A stretch of 64,000 nt of DNA from JBDWFY01 sp965275915. Its GTDB lineage: Bacteria > Pseudomonadota > Alphaproteobacteria > Rhizobiales > Stappiaceae. Positions 53,792-63,265 of the stretch are shown here, piece after piece. The stretch is taken from contig CBDHYI010000007.1 in assembly GCA_965275915.1 (NCBI GenBank), positions 186,001 to 250,000 on the forward strand, given 5' to 3'. The notes beneath the pieces were generated by a model. The model made no database searches. It was not told the DNA's origin and saw only the letters and a list, made by a program, of their open reading frames with translations. A program made the translations under genes and the position numbers. Position 1 is the first letter of the stretch; every line of letters begins with the position of its first letter.

Positions 53792-54061
53792 TAGGCTCAG
53801 GACCCATTGATTTCATGCAATTCTGTTTTGAAAGAAGTATTCGACTGGAGAGAACCAGGGAGAAGCGAAGGTTGGATACCTTTGCGAGCCCTGGTTCCCT
53901 TCAGGCGGGCCCTTCTTTCAAAACCCGAAGGGCGAGGCATATTGTGTTCCTGACTGCGCCCACAAAGACTTGAAAACCGGACGGTTTCCTGCGCCTTTCC
54001 GCCTTGTCAAAAACAAAATCTGCTCCCGCAGAATGCATGAAATGAATGGGTCCTGAGCCTA
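53792..54061. mobile_element. Family 1 MITE, full copy 2
   Basis: 270-bp TA-flanked element, inverted relative to 29283-29551 and similar over its full length. Ends GGCTCAGGACCCATTGATTT and the complement of GGGTCCTGAGCC. Internal arms GTTTTGAAAGAAG and CTTCTTTCAAAAC, conserved loop GGTTGGATACCTTTGCGAGC, and the module GAAAACCGGACGGTTTCC. It lies between the MBL gene and the hairpin at 54063, which is probably the terminator of that gene. Confidence 0.85.
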
Positions 54062-54062
54062 G

Positions 54063-54090
54063 GAGGGCACACATAACGTGTGCCCTCTTT
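54063..54090. terminator. Bidirectional terminator
   Basis: Perfect ten-base stem GAGGGCACAC and GTGTGCCCTC with loop ATAAC, followed by TTT. It lies at the end of the glycosyltransferase gene and 298 bp after the MBL gene, from which the family 1 element separates it. Confidence 0.8.
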
Positions 54091-54784
54091 AACTTCCCAG
54101 TCTGACCAGCATTCTGGTCGGCACCCTCAGGACGCACAGGGCCACAAAAACAGTATTCCTGACGACGCTGAGCGGCCCGGTGGGTTCACCGACATTCTGA
54201 GAAGAAACGACCGCCTTGCTTCTCAGGTGACGAATTCTGCCGGAGCCGATCCGGCGAAAGAGGTCGATATCTTCGTGGTTTTCAAGATCACTGTGACCAC
54301 TGAGCCGGTCATAGTGGCGGCGGGATATCAAAAGGCCCTGCTCTCCATAGGGCAACCGCAGCAGCCGCGCGCGAACCGCAACGAACAACTCGCGGACCCG
54401 GGCTTTAACACCAAAGTCATCAACCGAAAAACTGAAGACCCCGGTCATCCGGTCAGCCTGGCCTGCCCTTTCAAGCTTTTCAATGAAGGCGGCAACTTCA
54501 TGATGCCAATCGACCGACAGCACAGCATCGGGCCTCAGAAACAAAAGCCAATTGCCGCGCCGGCACGCGCGGGCTCCTTCCCGCATCTTGTCGCCGCGAC
54601 TGCCAAGATGACGCACGAACGTGCAACCGGCGGCGTCTGCGACTTTTACTGTCCCGTCGGACGACCCTCCATCGACAACGATGACTTCCCGCACGACGCC
54701 CTCAGCCGCACCGGTTACAAGCGCGGAGAGGCAGTAGGCCAGCGGAACTTCGTTATCCTGCGTCGGAATGATGACACTCAGCAT
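54089..54784 (-). CDS. Family 2 glycosyltransferase
   Basis: A 231-residue soluble GT-A glycosyltransferase. The nucleotide-sugar fold is shown by LSVIIPTQDNEVPLAYCLSA, REVIVVDGGSSDGTVKVADA, and NWLLFLRPDAVLS where the DxD site would be (here RPDAV). The acceptor-side block is ENHEDIDLFRRIG. Substrate unknown. I use ATG 54784; a TTG nine codons upstream is open but less likely. It is divergent from the radical SAM gene. Confidence 0.85.
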   Translation of the reverse strand: MLSVIIPTQDNEVPLAYCLSALVTGAAEGVVREVIVVDGGSSDGTVKVADAAGCTFVRHLGSRGDKMREGARACRRGNWLLFLRPDAVLSVDWHHEVAAFIEKLERAGQADRMTGVFSFSVDDFGVKARVRELFVAVRARLLRLPYGEQGLLISRRHYDRLSGHSDLENHEDIDLFRRIGSGRIRHLRSKAVVSSQNVGEPTGPLSVVRNTVFVALCVLRVPTRMLVRLGS

Positions 54785-54910
54785 GACGCCTAAATAGCGC
54801 TTTTTTCGCAATCATGCGAGTGCACTGCAAAAACACACTAAATGTTCTTGATTTGTTCTTGTTAAGGTTCTACGCTTCTCTTTGGAAACGCAAGAGCAGG
54901 TAAACGAGCT

Positions 54911-56014
54911 TTGGAAACACAGGCAGACGGAAACATGATCGGAGTTCAGATCGATCCGGACAGACGGCGCGGACGGGGTGCCGGCATCAATCGATCCGGA
55001 CGGTTTGAAAGGGAAGCGCGGGAACAATTCGATGACGGTTGGCGGACTTTGGACGATCTGCCGCCGTTCAAAACCTACGTTCAGGACGAAAAAGCGCGCA
55101 AAATCATCACCCGCAACCAGTCACCGGATATCTCGTTCGACCGCTCGATCAATCCTTATCGGGGCTGCGAACACGGCTGTGTTTATTGTTTTGCAAGACC
55201 AACCCACGCCTATATGGGACTGTCTCCCGGTCTCGATTTTGAAACACAGCTCTTTGCCAAGCCCAATGCGGCGGAATTGCTGGAACGTGAACTGTCAGCG
55301 CCAAGATATAAGGTCAGGCCGCTGGCCATAGGCACCAATACGGACCCTTATCAACCGATTGAACGGCACAAACGCATTATGCGTGAAATATTGGAGGTTC
55401 TTGCGCGCGCGCACCATCCGGTCGGGATCGTGACAAAATCGGCTCTGGTGCTTCGGGATATGGATTTGTTCGTCCCGATGGCAGAAAAAAATCTTGTCAA
55501 AATCGCTCTCTCGGTGACAACGCTCGATCGCAAATTGCATCGGGCAATGGAACCGCGGGCCTCGGTGCCCGAAAAACGACTGGAGGCGTTAAAGATATTG
55601 AGCGAAGCGGGCGTGCCGGCATCGGTGATGGTCGCTCCGATCGTTCCGGCGCTGAATGACAGTGAGATTGAGGCAATCCTCGAGCGGGCCTCCGAAGCGG
55701 GAGCCCGGGACGCAGGGTATGTCATTCTGCGCATGCCGCTGGAGATCAAGGAGATCTTTCGGGAATGGCTGATGCGGCATTATCCGGATCGCTATCGGCA
55801 TGTTTTGTCCGTCCTGCAATCCATGCGTGGGGGGAAGGATTACGATGCTGAGTGGGGTCAACGCATGCGCGGCAAGGGCCCCTACGCGCAAGCCATCGCA
55901 AGACGGTTCGAACTTGCCGCAAAAAGGCTCGGCCTGAATAAAAGACGGCGCAGACTGGCTGTCGATCTTTTCCGCCCGCCGCAAAAAGGCGAAACGCAGC
56001 TTGATCTTTTTTGA
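54911..56014 (+). CDS. PA0069 family radical SAM protein
   Basis: Radical S-adenosylmethionine protein, 367 residues, of the PA0069 family, whose reaction is not known. The cluster motif CEHGCVYC lies in SINPYRGCEHGCVYCFARPT, followed by LAIGTNTDPYQPIERHKRIM and VTKSALVLRDMDLF. Related proteins include spore photoproduct lyase and Rv2578c-type enzymes. The start may be TTG 54911 or ATG 54935 (MIGVQIDP); neither has a strong ribosome binding site. It precedes rnhB by 76 bp, an order common in the Hyphomicrobiales. Confidence 0.88.
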   Translation: METQADGNMIGVQIDPDRRRGRGAGINRSGRFEREAREQFDDGWRTLDDLPPFKTYVQDEKARKIITRNQSPDISFDRSINPYRGCEHGCVYCFARPTHAYMGLSPGLDFETQLFAKPNAAELLERELSAPRYKVRPLAIGTNTDPYQPIERHKRIMREILEVLARAHHPVGIVTKSALVLRDMDLFVPMAEKNLVKIALSVTTLDRKLHRAMEPRASVPEKRLEALKILSEAGVPASVMVAPIVPALNDSEIEAILERASEAGARDAGYVILRMPLEIKEIFREWLMRHYPDRYRHVLSVLQSMRGGKDYDAEWGQRMRGKGPYAQAIARRFELAAKRLGLNKRRRRLAVDLFRPPQKGETQLDLF

Positions 56015-56090
56015 ACTGCTCCGGGCATCAGTCAACATCTTTAAGCACAAGCGCCTTGAGACTTCCGGGAATTGACGGCACAAAGGCAGC

Positions 56091-56756
56091 ATGACTCAGA
56101 AACGCCCCGCCGCAAAAAAGAAACCCAACGCAAAATCGGTATCCATGCCGGATATGTCGTTGGAAAAGGCCCTTGTTGAACAACATGGACCACGCGTAGC
56201 CGGGGTTGACGAAGCCGGGCGTGGTCCTTGGGCGGGCCCGGTGGTCTGCGCTGCAATCATTATTCCCGAGGGAATAGCAATTTCCGGACTGAACGACTCC
56301 AAGAAACTGTCGGCTGGCGCACGGGAAGCGCTTTTCGAGCAAATCTGTCACTCCGCCCTGGTCGGCATCGCATCCGCTTCCCCCAGTCGTATTGATAAAA
56401 TGAACATCCGTGCGGCCACGCTTTGGTCGATGCGGCAGGCTGTGCTGTCCCTGCCGCTGGTACCCGACACGGCACTGATTGACGGTCGCGATGTTCCCCC
56501 GGATCTTCCCTGCCACGGGCAGGCTGTGATTAAGGGAGATAGTCGGTCGATGTCGGTCGCGGCCGCGTCGATTGTTGCGAAGGTAACGCGCGACAGGATG
56601 ATGAACCGGCTCGCAGCAACCTTCCCTCAATACGGATTTGACAGCCACAAAGGCTACGGAACAGCGCTTCACGCCAAAGCCCTATCCCAATTCGGTGTCA
56701 CCGATTATCACCGGAGAAGTTTCAAGCCGATCAGGGAATTGCTGGAACGCGCATGA
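56091..56756 (+). CDS. rnhB: Ribonuclease HII
   Basis: Degrades RNA in RNA-DNA hybrids and starts repair of single ribonucleotides in DNA. The 221-residue protein has the catalytic acidic residues in VAGVDEAGRGPWAGPVV, ALIDGRDVP, IKGDSRSMSVAAASIVAKVT and the typical C-terminal YGFDSHKGYGT. An N-terminal basic extension (MTQKRPAAKKKPNAK) precedes the domain. Confidence 0.95.
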   Translation: MTQKRPAAKKKPNAKSVSMPDMSLEKALVEQHGPRVAGVDEAGRGPWAGPVVCAAIIIPEGIAISGLNDSKKLSAGAREALFEQICHSALVGIASASPSRIDKMNIRAATLWSMRQAVLSLPLVPDTALIDGRDVPPDLPCHGQAVIKGDSRSMSVAAASIVAKVTRDRMMNRLAATFPQYGFDSHKGYGTALHAKALSQFGVTDYHRRSFKPIRELLERA

Positions 56757-56772
56757 AGAGGGTGACAAATAT

Positions 56773-56804
56773 CAAAAAGCCCCGCGCAGTCTCACGGGGC
56801 TTTC
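56773..56804. terminator. Bidirectional terminator between rnhB and atpF
   Basis: Stem AAAGCCCCG and CGGGGCTTT with a ten-base loop, placed between two convergent genes and with A or T tracts on both sides. Confidence 0.9.
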
Positions 56805-56855
56805 CGGTGTTCACAGGACAGACTGTGGCGTCGGAATTTGACGCCGACAATTATA

Positions 56856-57335
56856 TCAGTTCAGGTTCGCTTTGATCTGCTCAATGCTCGCCTTCATGAT
56901 ATCAGAGGACTTCCTGACGGTCATTTTCTTGGTTACAACCTTTTCCGCCGCGAGCGCAGCCACTTCGGCAGCACGGGCCCGTACTTCCGCAATCGCGCTG
57001 GCCTCGGCTTGCGCTATCTTGGTTTCGGCGGCCTTGGTCCGCCGTTGCATCATTTCCTCAAGCGCGGCGTTGGTTTCTTCGGTGAGCCGCTCCGCTTCCA
57101 GTTTCGCTTCGGCAACAATTGCCTCGGCTTCTCCCTCCGCTTCCTGACGCTTGCGTTGGTAGTCAGCCAGGATCGACTGTGCCTCTTCGCGAAGGCGCCG
57201 GGCTTCCTCAAGCTCCTGCTTGATCGTGTCGGCGCGCTTGTCCAACGCACCGGTAATCATCGCGGGCACCTTCGCATAGGCGATCACTGCAAAGAAAAGA
57301 ATAAGACCAATGAAAGCCCAAAATGTTGCATCCAT
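56856..57335 (-). CDS. atpF: ATP synthase F0 subunit b
   Basis: One of two b-type stator subunits that link F0 to F1. The 159-residue protein has a membrane segment at the N-terminus (TFWAFIGLILFFAVIAYAKV) followed by a long, charged, Ala-rich coiled coil (KQELEEARRLREEAQSILAD). Last gene of the F0 cluster, 8 bp after atpF'. Confidence 0.95.
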   Translation of the reverse strand: MDATFWAFIGLILFFAVIAYAKVPAMITGALDKRADTIKQELEEARRLREEAQSILADYQRKRQEAEGEAEAIVAEAKLEAERLTEETNAALEEMMQRRTKAAETKIAQAEASAIAEVRARAAEVAALAAEKVVTKKMTVRKSSDIMKASIEQIKANLN

Positions 57336-57343
57336 GACGGTCT

Positions 57344-57880
57344 CTACTCCATGCTCTCGGATACGGCCTTGGATACTTCAGCCTTGGTGCCGGTCGTACC
57401 GATCATCGCCTTGACCAGTTCCTGCGTCGTTTCCGTCGCGATATCACCGATCTGAGCCAACGCCGCTGTCTTGATTTCGCCGATCTGAGACTGCGCCTCA
57501 GCCAGCTTGTCGTTCAGCTTTGCTTCGACGGCTTCCCTTTTTGCCGAAACGTCGGCGTCAAGTTTCGCCCTTGTCGACTGCGCAATGCCATGCGCCTTGT
57601 CACGCGCCTCGGCAAGGGCCTGTTCATAGGCAGCGATCGCGGCGTCGGTTTCATGCTTCAGCCGTTCGGCTTCGCCCAGGTCGCCGGCAATTTTATCCTG
57701 CCGATCTTCCAGAATAGCGGCAATCCGGGGCAAGGCGATCTTGGACATCACATAGTAGAGAAATCCGAAAGTGATCGCCAGCCACAGAAGCTGCGAGGGA
57801 AATGTCGACCCGTCAAAGGGCGGAAAGCTGCCACCATGCTGAGCGGCGTCAGCGGCATGTTGCGTGGCTTCAGATGCCAT
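57344..57880 (-). CDS. atpF': ATP synthase F0 subunit b'
   Basis: Second b-type subunit found in alphaproteobacteria, chloroplasts and cyanobacteria. The 178-residue protein has a polar His-rich start, a membrane segment (FPSQLLWLAITFGFLYYVMS), the conserved LPRIAAILEDRQDKIAGDL and a long coiled coil. GGAGGCG immediately precedes ATG 57880; the TTG four codons upstream overlaps that site and is rejected. Confidence 0.95.
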   Translation of the reverse strand: MASEATQHAADAAQHGGSFPPFDGSTFPSQLLWLAITFGFLYYVMSKIALPRIAAILEDRQDKIAGDLGEAERLKHETDAAIAAYEQALAEARDKAHGIAQSTRAKLDADVSAKREAVEAKLNDKLAEAQSQIGEIKTAALAQIGDIATETTQELVKAMIGTTGTKAEVSKAVSESME

Positions 57881-57961
57881 ATACGCCTCCAAATACTGTA
57901 ATGGTGGCGCTGTTTACGCCACCCACAGTGTCACTATCAGTCTCGTCAAAAAGCGAGACAA

Positions 57962-58186
57962 TCAGGTGAAGAGGAGGATCAGAGCCACCAGCAGAGAGAA
58001 GATGCCCAGAGCTTCCGTCACCGCGAAGCCGAAGATCAGGCGACCGAACTGGCCATCTGCAGCGGACGGGTTGCGCAGGGCGCCTGCGAGATAGCTACCA
58101 AAGATCTGGCCAAGGCCGATACCGGCTCCGCCCATACCCAGGCAGGCAATACCGGCACCAATGAATTTTGCGGCTTCAGCTTCCAT
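57962..58186 (-). CDS. atpE: ATP synthase F0 subunit c
   Basis: Ring subunit that carries protons. The 74-residue hairpin has two membrane helices joined by a polar loop with RNPSAADGQFG; the proton-carrying Glu lies in FGFAVTEALGIFSLLVALI. A complete, standard protein. Confidence 0.96.
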   Translation of the reverse strand: MEAEAAKFIGAGIACLGMGGAGIGLGQIFGSYLAGALRNPSAADGQFGRLIFGFAVTEALGIFSLLVALILLFT

Positions 58187-58258
58187 GACACGTGCTCCTA
58201 ATTCGATTATTGCGTCAGTGTTTCCAGACGGTCCGGGCGGACCGAATTTCCAATTTGA

Positions 58259-59008
58259 TCAGTGTGAAGGGTGAATGGCGTCGTTCAGGTACATGCAGGT
58301 CAAGACCGTGAACACATAGGCCTGAAGAAAAGCGACCAGGAACTCCAGTGCCGTAATTGCCACAGTCATAACCAGCGGCAAGATGGCTCCGACGACACCA
58401 ACCGCTCCATAGGCGCTCAAACTGACAACAAAGCCGGCGAACACCTTCAGTGTGATATGTCCGGCCAGCATGTTGGCAAACAGACGGACAGAGAGGCTGA
58501 TGGGACGCGAGAGGAAGGAAATCACCTCAATCAGCGTTACCAGCGGCACAAGCAATGCCGGAACCCCGGACGGCACGAAAAGGTTGAGGAATTTCAAGCC
58601 GTTGCGCATGAAGCCGTAGATGATCACGGTACTGATCACCAGCATCGCCAGTGCGAATGTCACGATGATGTGGCTTGTCACTGTGAAAAAATAGGGGAAA
58701 AGACCAACCAGGTTAGCAACAAGTACAAACATGAAAAGCGAAAACACAAGCGGGAAAAATCGCATCCCCTCTGTCCCCGCCGAACTTCGTAATGTGCTTG
58801 CGACAAACTCGTAGCTCATCTCCGACACTGATTGCCAACGTCCGGGAACCAGACCGCGTCCGCTTGTTGTGAATACCAGAAAGGCTGAGGTCGCCGCCAC
58901 GGTCAAAACCATGAACAGCGAAGAGTTGGTGAAAGAGAAATCAATACCGCCGACATCAATCGCGAGCAGTTGATTTATCTGGAACTGATGGATCGGATCG
59001 TTCGCCAC
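58259..59008 (-). CDS. atpB: ATP synthase F0 subunit a
   Basis: Forms the proton half-channels next to the c ring. The 249-residue polytopic membrane protein has the essential Arg in PISLSVRLFANMLAGHITLK and the C-terminal helices with EFLVAFLQAYVFTVLTCMYL. Normal length, followed by atpE at 72 bp. Confidence 0.96.
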   Translation of the reverse strand: MANDPIHQFQINQLLAIDVGGIDFSFTNSSLFMVLTVAATSAFLVFTTSGRGLVPGRWQSVSEMSYEFVASTLRSSAGTEGMRFFPLVFSLFMFVLVANLVGLFPYFFTVTSHIIVTFALAMLVISTVIIYGFMRNGLKFLNLFVPSGVPALLVPLVTLIEVISFLSRPISLSVRLFANMLAGHITLKVFAGFVVSLSAYGAVGVVGAILPLVMTVAITALEFLVAFLQAYVFTVLTCMYLNDAIHPSH

Positions 59009-59057
59009 CTGGCCAGCCTTCTATCGCAAGCGTTACAATGCGCGAAGTTGCGCGAGT

Positions 59058-59441
59058 TTATTTTTTATCGTCCGCTTCCGGCTTTCGCGGTTCGCCCGGT
59101 TCGGCAACCTTCCCGGTTGCCCGCAGCACATTCAGTATGCCGGCGGCAAACCCCAAAAGTAGAAAAACGACCAGACCGAACGGTCCTGTCGCCAGCCAAT
59201 GGTCAACAACCCAGCCGATCCCCCCTCCGACAACAATCCCGGCAATGAACTCCGAAGAGATCTTCATTGCCTGGGCATAGCCGCCCGAAGCGGTTGAAGA
59301 AGACGGTTTACGCCGTTCGCTCGAACCCTGTCCGCGTTCTTCAAGTTTTCGGCCAAGCGTGTCCAATCGCTCAGACAGCTCACCCTCGGGCGACGCCCTT
59401 TTACCGGCTTCTTTATCCCCCGATCCGGAAGTACCGTTCAT
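59058..59441 (-). CDS. atpI: ATP synthase protein I (AtpZ/AtpI family)
   Basis: Accessory protein at the head of the F0 operon, assisting c-ring assembly or ion supply. The 127-residue protein has a charged N-terminus of about 50 residues, then two membrane segments (FIAGIVVGGGIGWVVDHWL, FGLVVFLLLGFAAGILNVLR) and a charged tail. 49 bp upstream of atpB. Confidence 0.9.
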   Translation of the reverse strand: MNGTSGSGDKEAGKRASPEGELSERLDTLGRKLEERGQGSSERRKPSSSTASGGYAQAMKISSEFIAGIVVGGGIGWVVDHWLATGPFGLVVFLLLGFAAGILNVLRATGKVAEPGEPRKPEADDKK

Positions 59442-59707
59442 AACCGCCCTCCGTCACGCCGGGAAACCTGAATCAGATAATCTGGAACCCCCGAAAGTCG
59501 CGCGCACCATAGTCGGCACCTTTGTCGCTGTCAAGAACGCGAATATTTTTGCTATCTATATGATTTTCATCGGCTTTTTTGGACCGCTATCGGCACGCGG
59601 CCAGACCCGATGCCATTAGGCCGCACCCGTTGTCTTTCGCGCGCGTTCCCGTCGCAGATCGCCATGCAGCTGTGCCGGGTAATTCAAAGGAGCAGAAAAA
59701 GCAAAAA

Positions 59708-62700
59708 TCAACCGGCTTCGCGATATTGTTCGGCCGTCTCCAGATCGACCGAAACGAGCTGTGAGACACCGCGCTCGGCCATGGTTACTCCAAACAGACG
59801 GCTCATCCGGGCCATTGTAATCGGGTTATGCGTAATGACGACAAACCGTGTATCCGTCGACCGCACCATCTCATCAAGCAGATCACAATAGCGCTCGACA
59901 TTGGCATCATCCAAGGGCGCGTCGACCTCATCAAGCACGCAAATAGGAGCCGGATTGGTCAGGAACACGGCAAATATCAGTGCCATACATGTGAGCGCCT
60001 GCTCGCCGCCTGACAACAGCGTCATTGTTTGTGGCTTCTTCCCTGGAGGCCTGGCCATGATTTCCAGACCTGCCTCCAGCGGATCATCGGAATCGACCAG
60101 TTCAAGTTCAGCAGTGCCGCCGCCAAAGAGATGCGAGAACAGGCGCTGGAATTGAGCATTCACATGGTCAAACGCCGCCAGCAAACGTTCGCGGGCCTCC
60201 CGGTTGAGGCTGCTGATCCCGTTTCGGAGCTTGCGTATTGCCCCCACCAGATCTTCCCGTTCCGATACCAGCATTTCGCGTTGTTCCGACAGTTCGCGAA
60301 CCTCTTCTTCGGCCCGTAAATTGACACCGCCCATGCGGTCTCGTTCAGCCTTAAGGCGATCCAGTCTTTTCTCCGTGGCCTCAAGTTCGGGTAGAACAGC
60401 GCCATCCTTGATGCCGGCAATATCCCGAAGGTCGGCGGGAGAACAGCCCAGCGTGTCGGCAATTCTCTGATGGATCTCGCTGCGTCGTGCCAGCGCAGAC
60501 TGATTCCGCTCCTCTGCCCGGATCTTGTTTTCGCGTGCAAGGGACAAGCCCTCAAGCGCCGCTTTGGCCTCTCTGTCAATCTCTTCAAGCTTCTTCTCGC
60601 CAAGCACAAGCGCATCCTGGGCTTGTTTATAGGCCTCTTCCGCTTTGGCGACCTCGCTCAGCAGATCCCGGCGCCTGACCTCAAGGTCCTGAGGCATTTC
60701 TTTCAGTGCCGCGATTTCCTTTTCGGTCGAACGGTATCGCTCCGTCAGAATGTCGATCTGCTTTTGAGCGCTTGCCGCCCGCTCGCGCCAGCTACGCCTT
60801 TCGCGGTCTATCACCTCAAGACGCCGTTTACGCATCTGCTTTTCGCGTTCAGCCGTTTCCACCGCAGCCCTGGCTTCAGCGAGATTTTCCCGATGCTGAC
60901 TAACTTCGGACCTGTACTGTTCGATCTCAACGGCCCGGTCCTGGACATCGCCGATCTTTGTCAATGCCTCGACGACCTCGTTCAGGCCGTCAACGGCATC
61001 GGCATAGTCGGCTTCGGCGCGTTCTTTGGCATCCCGCTGCGCAACCTGACGTGCGCCGAGCTGGCCGAGCGCCTTTTCCGCCTGTGCCAGAACCTCCTTT
61101 GCCGCGACCGTATCTTTCTGTAACGATCTCACTTTGTGGCGGGCCTGCTGCTCAGCGTCCACCGCTTCACGAACCGCCGCCTGGCAGGTTTCGAGATGAT
61201 GCCGATTTGTATCGACCACCGCCCGCGCCGTTGCGATCTGTCCTTCGAGTTCAAGCAACCGGTTTCGCTGTGCCAGACGCTGGGCGGCTGGCGTCGGCGC
61301 TTCGGCTCCGACAACAAGCCCGTCCCAACGCCACATATCCCCTTCAACCGACACCAGCCGCTGCCCGGGCATCAGCCGCTTCTGGATGGTCGGACCATCA
61401 TGCCGGTCAACGAGCCCGATCTGCGCCAAACGCCGCGTCAGTTCTCTGGGTGCCCGGACCCGTCCCGATAGCGGCTCCACACCGTCAGGCAGTGCCGCGT
61501 CAGATCCCCCATCGCCGGAAAAGCACCAGTGAACGGGCACTTTGTCGTCAATCGGGGCATCAAGATCCTCCCCCAGAGCCGCGCCCAGCGCCCGCTCATA
61601 GCCTTTTGTAACGGTGATGGTTTCCAGGACAGGGATACCGGCTCCCTCCTGACCGTTTGCCAGCACCTTTTCCAGGGTTCGCGCTTCGGTTTCATACCCG
61701 GAAAGCTGCCGCTCTGCGTCCGTCAGGGGGCCGCGCGCACTCTGCTCAGACTCTCGTGCCCCGATCGTCGCGTCTTCACACCTCTGAACGTCGGCTTCTG
61801 CCTGACGCAAAGCATCTTCCGACCGCTCTACCTGATTGCGCTTGTCACGTATGCCGTCGGCCTGATCGATCTTTACCGTAATCTCACGCAGATCTTCGGA
61901 AATGCCAGCCAGGCTTTTTTCCACGCGGTCTATGCGTGCACGCGCTTCCTGTTCTGCCCGATCCAGCTGTTGGCGGCGGGCCCTATCGGCGGCCTGAGCC
62001 TCGGTTATCGACTGCAGACGTTTTTCGCTCTCCTCCAGAGCAGCCCTGACCCTGTGAACCGTTTCCGAAAGGGCGGCGACCCGCTCACCGGTCTCAGCGT
62101 CTTCAGACTCAAGTGCCTTCTGCTCCTCTTCAAGTTGGGACAACAAGCCGTCATTTTCGCTGATCATCCCCTGCTCGCGCTCAAGATCCTGATTGAGCTG
62201 AACCACGCGGTGCCGGAGATCTTCCAGGCGCTCCCGAATACGCCGGTCTTCGGACTCAAGATCGTTTTGGGCGATCTTCAGACGCTGCAGTACGGCATTC
62301 GCCGCTCCGGCCCGGTCTCGCAGCTCTGGCAGCTTGTGCCCGGCGACTGCCTGTGCCCTGGCCGTTTCAGCCTGACCTTGTGCTGCCGTATTGACAGCTG
62401 TTTCGGCGACCTTGAACTGTTCTTCTGTTTCGGCAAGCGTGTTCCGGGCCTCTTCCGCACGCAGATACAGGATCATCGCTTCCGCTTTGCGGATATCGGA
62501 GGAGATATTGCGGTATCGGTTTGCCTGCCGGGCCTGTTTTTTGAGGTTTTCCAACTGGCCGTCGATCTGAATCAGCACATCTTCGAGCCGTTCAAGATTG
62601 GTCTCTGCTCCTTTGAGCCGCAATTCCGCTTCATGGCGGCGCGCATGCAAGCCTGAAATCCCCGCCGCTTCCTCAAGGATCATCCGCCGCGCCGTCGGTT

Positions 62701-63166
62701 TCGCACTGATCAGTTCGCCGATCTGGCCCTGGCGCACCATCGACGGCGAACGAGCACCGGTTGAGGCATCCGCAAAAAGGAGCTGTACATCCCGCGCCCG
62801 GACGTCCCGACCGTTGATCTTGTAGGCCGAACCCGATTCCCGCTCGATTCGACGGGTCACTTCCAGAATGTCGGTATCATTGAAGCCCGCGGGCGCGGAG
62901 CGGGCGGCATTGTCGAGAAAGAGCGTCACTTCGGCGGTATTGCGGCCGGGACGATTAAGGCTGCCGGCAAAGATGACGTCATCCATGCCCGAGGCACGCA
63001 TATTCTTATAGGAGTTCTCCCCCATAACCCAGCGCAACGCCTCAACCAGGTTCGACTTGCCGCAGCCATTGGGACCGACAATTCCAGTCAGGCCGTTTTC
63101 AATTAAAAAGTCGGATGGCTCGACAAAAGACTTGAACCCCAACAACCGCAATTTCTGGAATTTCAT
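59708..63166 (-). CDS. smc: Chromosome segregation protein SMC
   Basis: ATPase of the bacterial condensin complex, which organises and separates chromosomes. The 1152-residue protein has Walker A (IVGPNGCGKSNLVEALRWVM), two long coiled coils around a hinge (about residues 510-640), the ABC signature LLSGGEQALTCMAL and Walker B CVLDEVDAPLDDANVERYC. The start is MKFQKLRLLGFKSF at 63166; the frame is open 32 codons further, into the terminator, and is not used. It lies 99 bp after dsbA with a terminator hairpin between. Confidence 0.95.
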   Translation of the reverse strand: MKFQKLRLLGFKSFVEPSDFLIENGLTGIVGPNGCGKSNLVEALRWVMGENSYKNMRASGMDDVIFAGSLNRPGRNTAEVTLFLDNAARSAPAGFNDTDILEVTRRIERESGSAYKINGRDVRARDVQLLFADASTGARSPSMVRQGQIGELISAKPTARRMILEEAAGISGLHARRHEAELRLKGAETNLERLEDVLIQIDGQLENLKKQARQANRYRNISSDIRKAEAMILYLRAEEARNTLAETEEQFKVAETAVNTAAQGQAETARAQAVAGHKLPELRDRAGAANAVLQRLKIAQNDLESEDRRIRERLEDLRHRVVQLNQDLEREQGMISENDGLLSQLEEEQKALESEDAETGERVAALSETVHRVRAALEESEKRLQSITEAQAADRARRQQLDRAEQEARARIDRVEKSLAGISEDLREITVKIDQADGIRDKRNQVERSEDALRQAEADVQRCEDATIGARESEQSARGPLTDAERQLSGYETEARTLEKVLANGQEGAGIPVLETITVTKGYERALGAALGEDLDAPIDDKVPVHWCFSGDGGSDAALPDGVEPLSGRVRAPRELTRRLAQIGLVDRHDGPTIQKRLMPGQRLVSVEGDMWRWDGLVVGAEAPTPAAQRLAQRNRLLELEGQIATARAVVDTNRHHLETCQAAVREAVDAEQQARHKVRSLQKDTVAAKEVLAQAEKALGQLGARQVAQRDAKERAEADYADAVDGLNEVVEALTKIGDVQDRAVEIEQYRSEVSQHRENLAEARAAVETAEREKQMRKRRLEVIDRERRSWRERAASAQKQIDILTERYRSTEKEIAALKEMPQDLEVRRRDLLSEVAKAEEAYKQAQDALVLGEKKLEEIDREAKAALEGLSLARENKIRAEERNQSALARRSEIHQRIADTLGCSPADLRDIAGIKDGAVLPELEATEKRLDRLKAERDRMGGVNLRAEEEVRELSEQREMLVSEREDLVGAIRKLRNGISSLNREARERLLAAFDHVNAQFQRLFSHLFGGGTAELELVDSDDPLEAGLEIMARPPGKKPQTMTLLSGGEQALTCMALIFAVFLTNPAPICVLDEVDAPLDDANVERYCDLLDEMVRSTDTRFVVITHNPITMARMSRLFGVTMAERGVSQLVSVDLETAEQYREAG

Positions 63167-63179
63167 GGCGCACCTATAA

Positions 63180-63206
63180 GAAACGACCCGAAAGACGGGT
63201 CGTTTC
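63180..63206 (-). terminator. Hairpin between dsbA and smc
   Basis: Perfect 11-base stem GAAACGACCCG and CGGGTCGTTTC around AAAGA, with TTTCTTAT on the minus strand. It should reduce readthrough from dsbA into smc. Confidence 0.8.
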
Positions 63207-63265
63207 GCTGGTGTGCCATCGATCGAACACGTGAAATCGTTGCGGCAATCAGAGTGCCGCAACCA

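Noticed and set aside
52761..53816. 351-codon minus-strand frame opposite the MBL gene
   Set aside because: It extends into the family 1 repeat and is antisense to an intact hydrolase.
61529..62656. 375-codon plus-strand frame inside smc
   Set aside because: Antisense to the coiled-coil region of SMC; the repeated codon pattern there keeps the opposite strand open.
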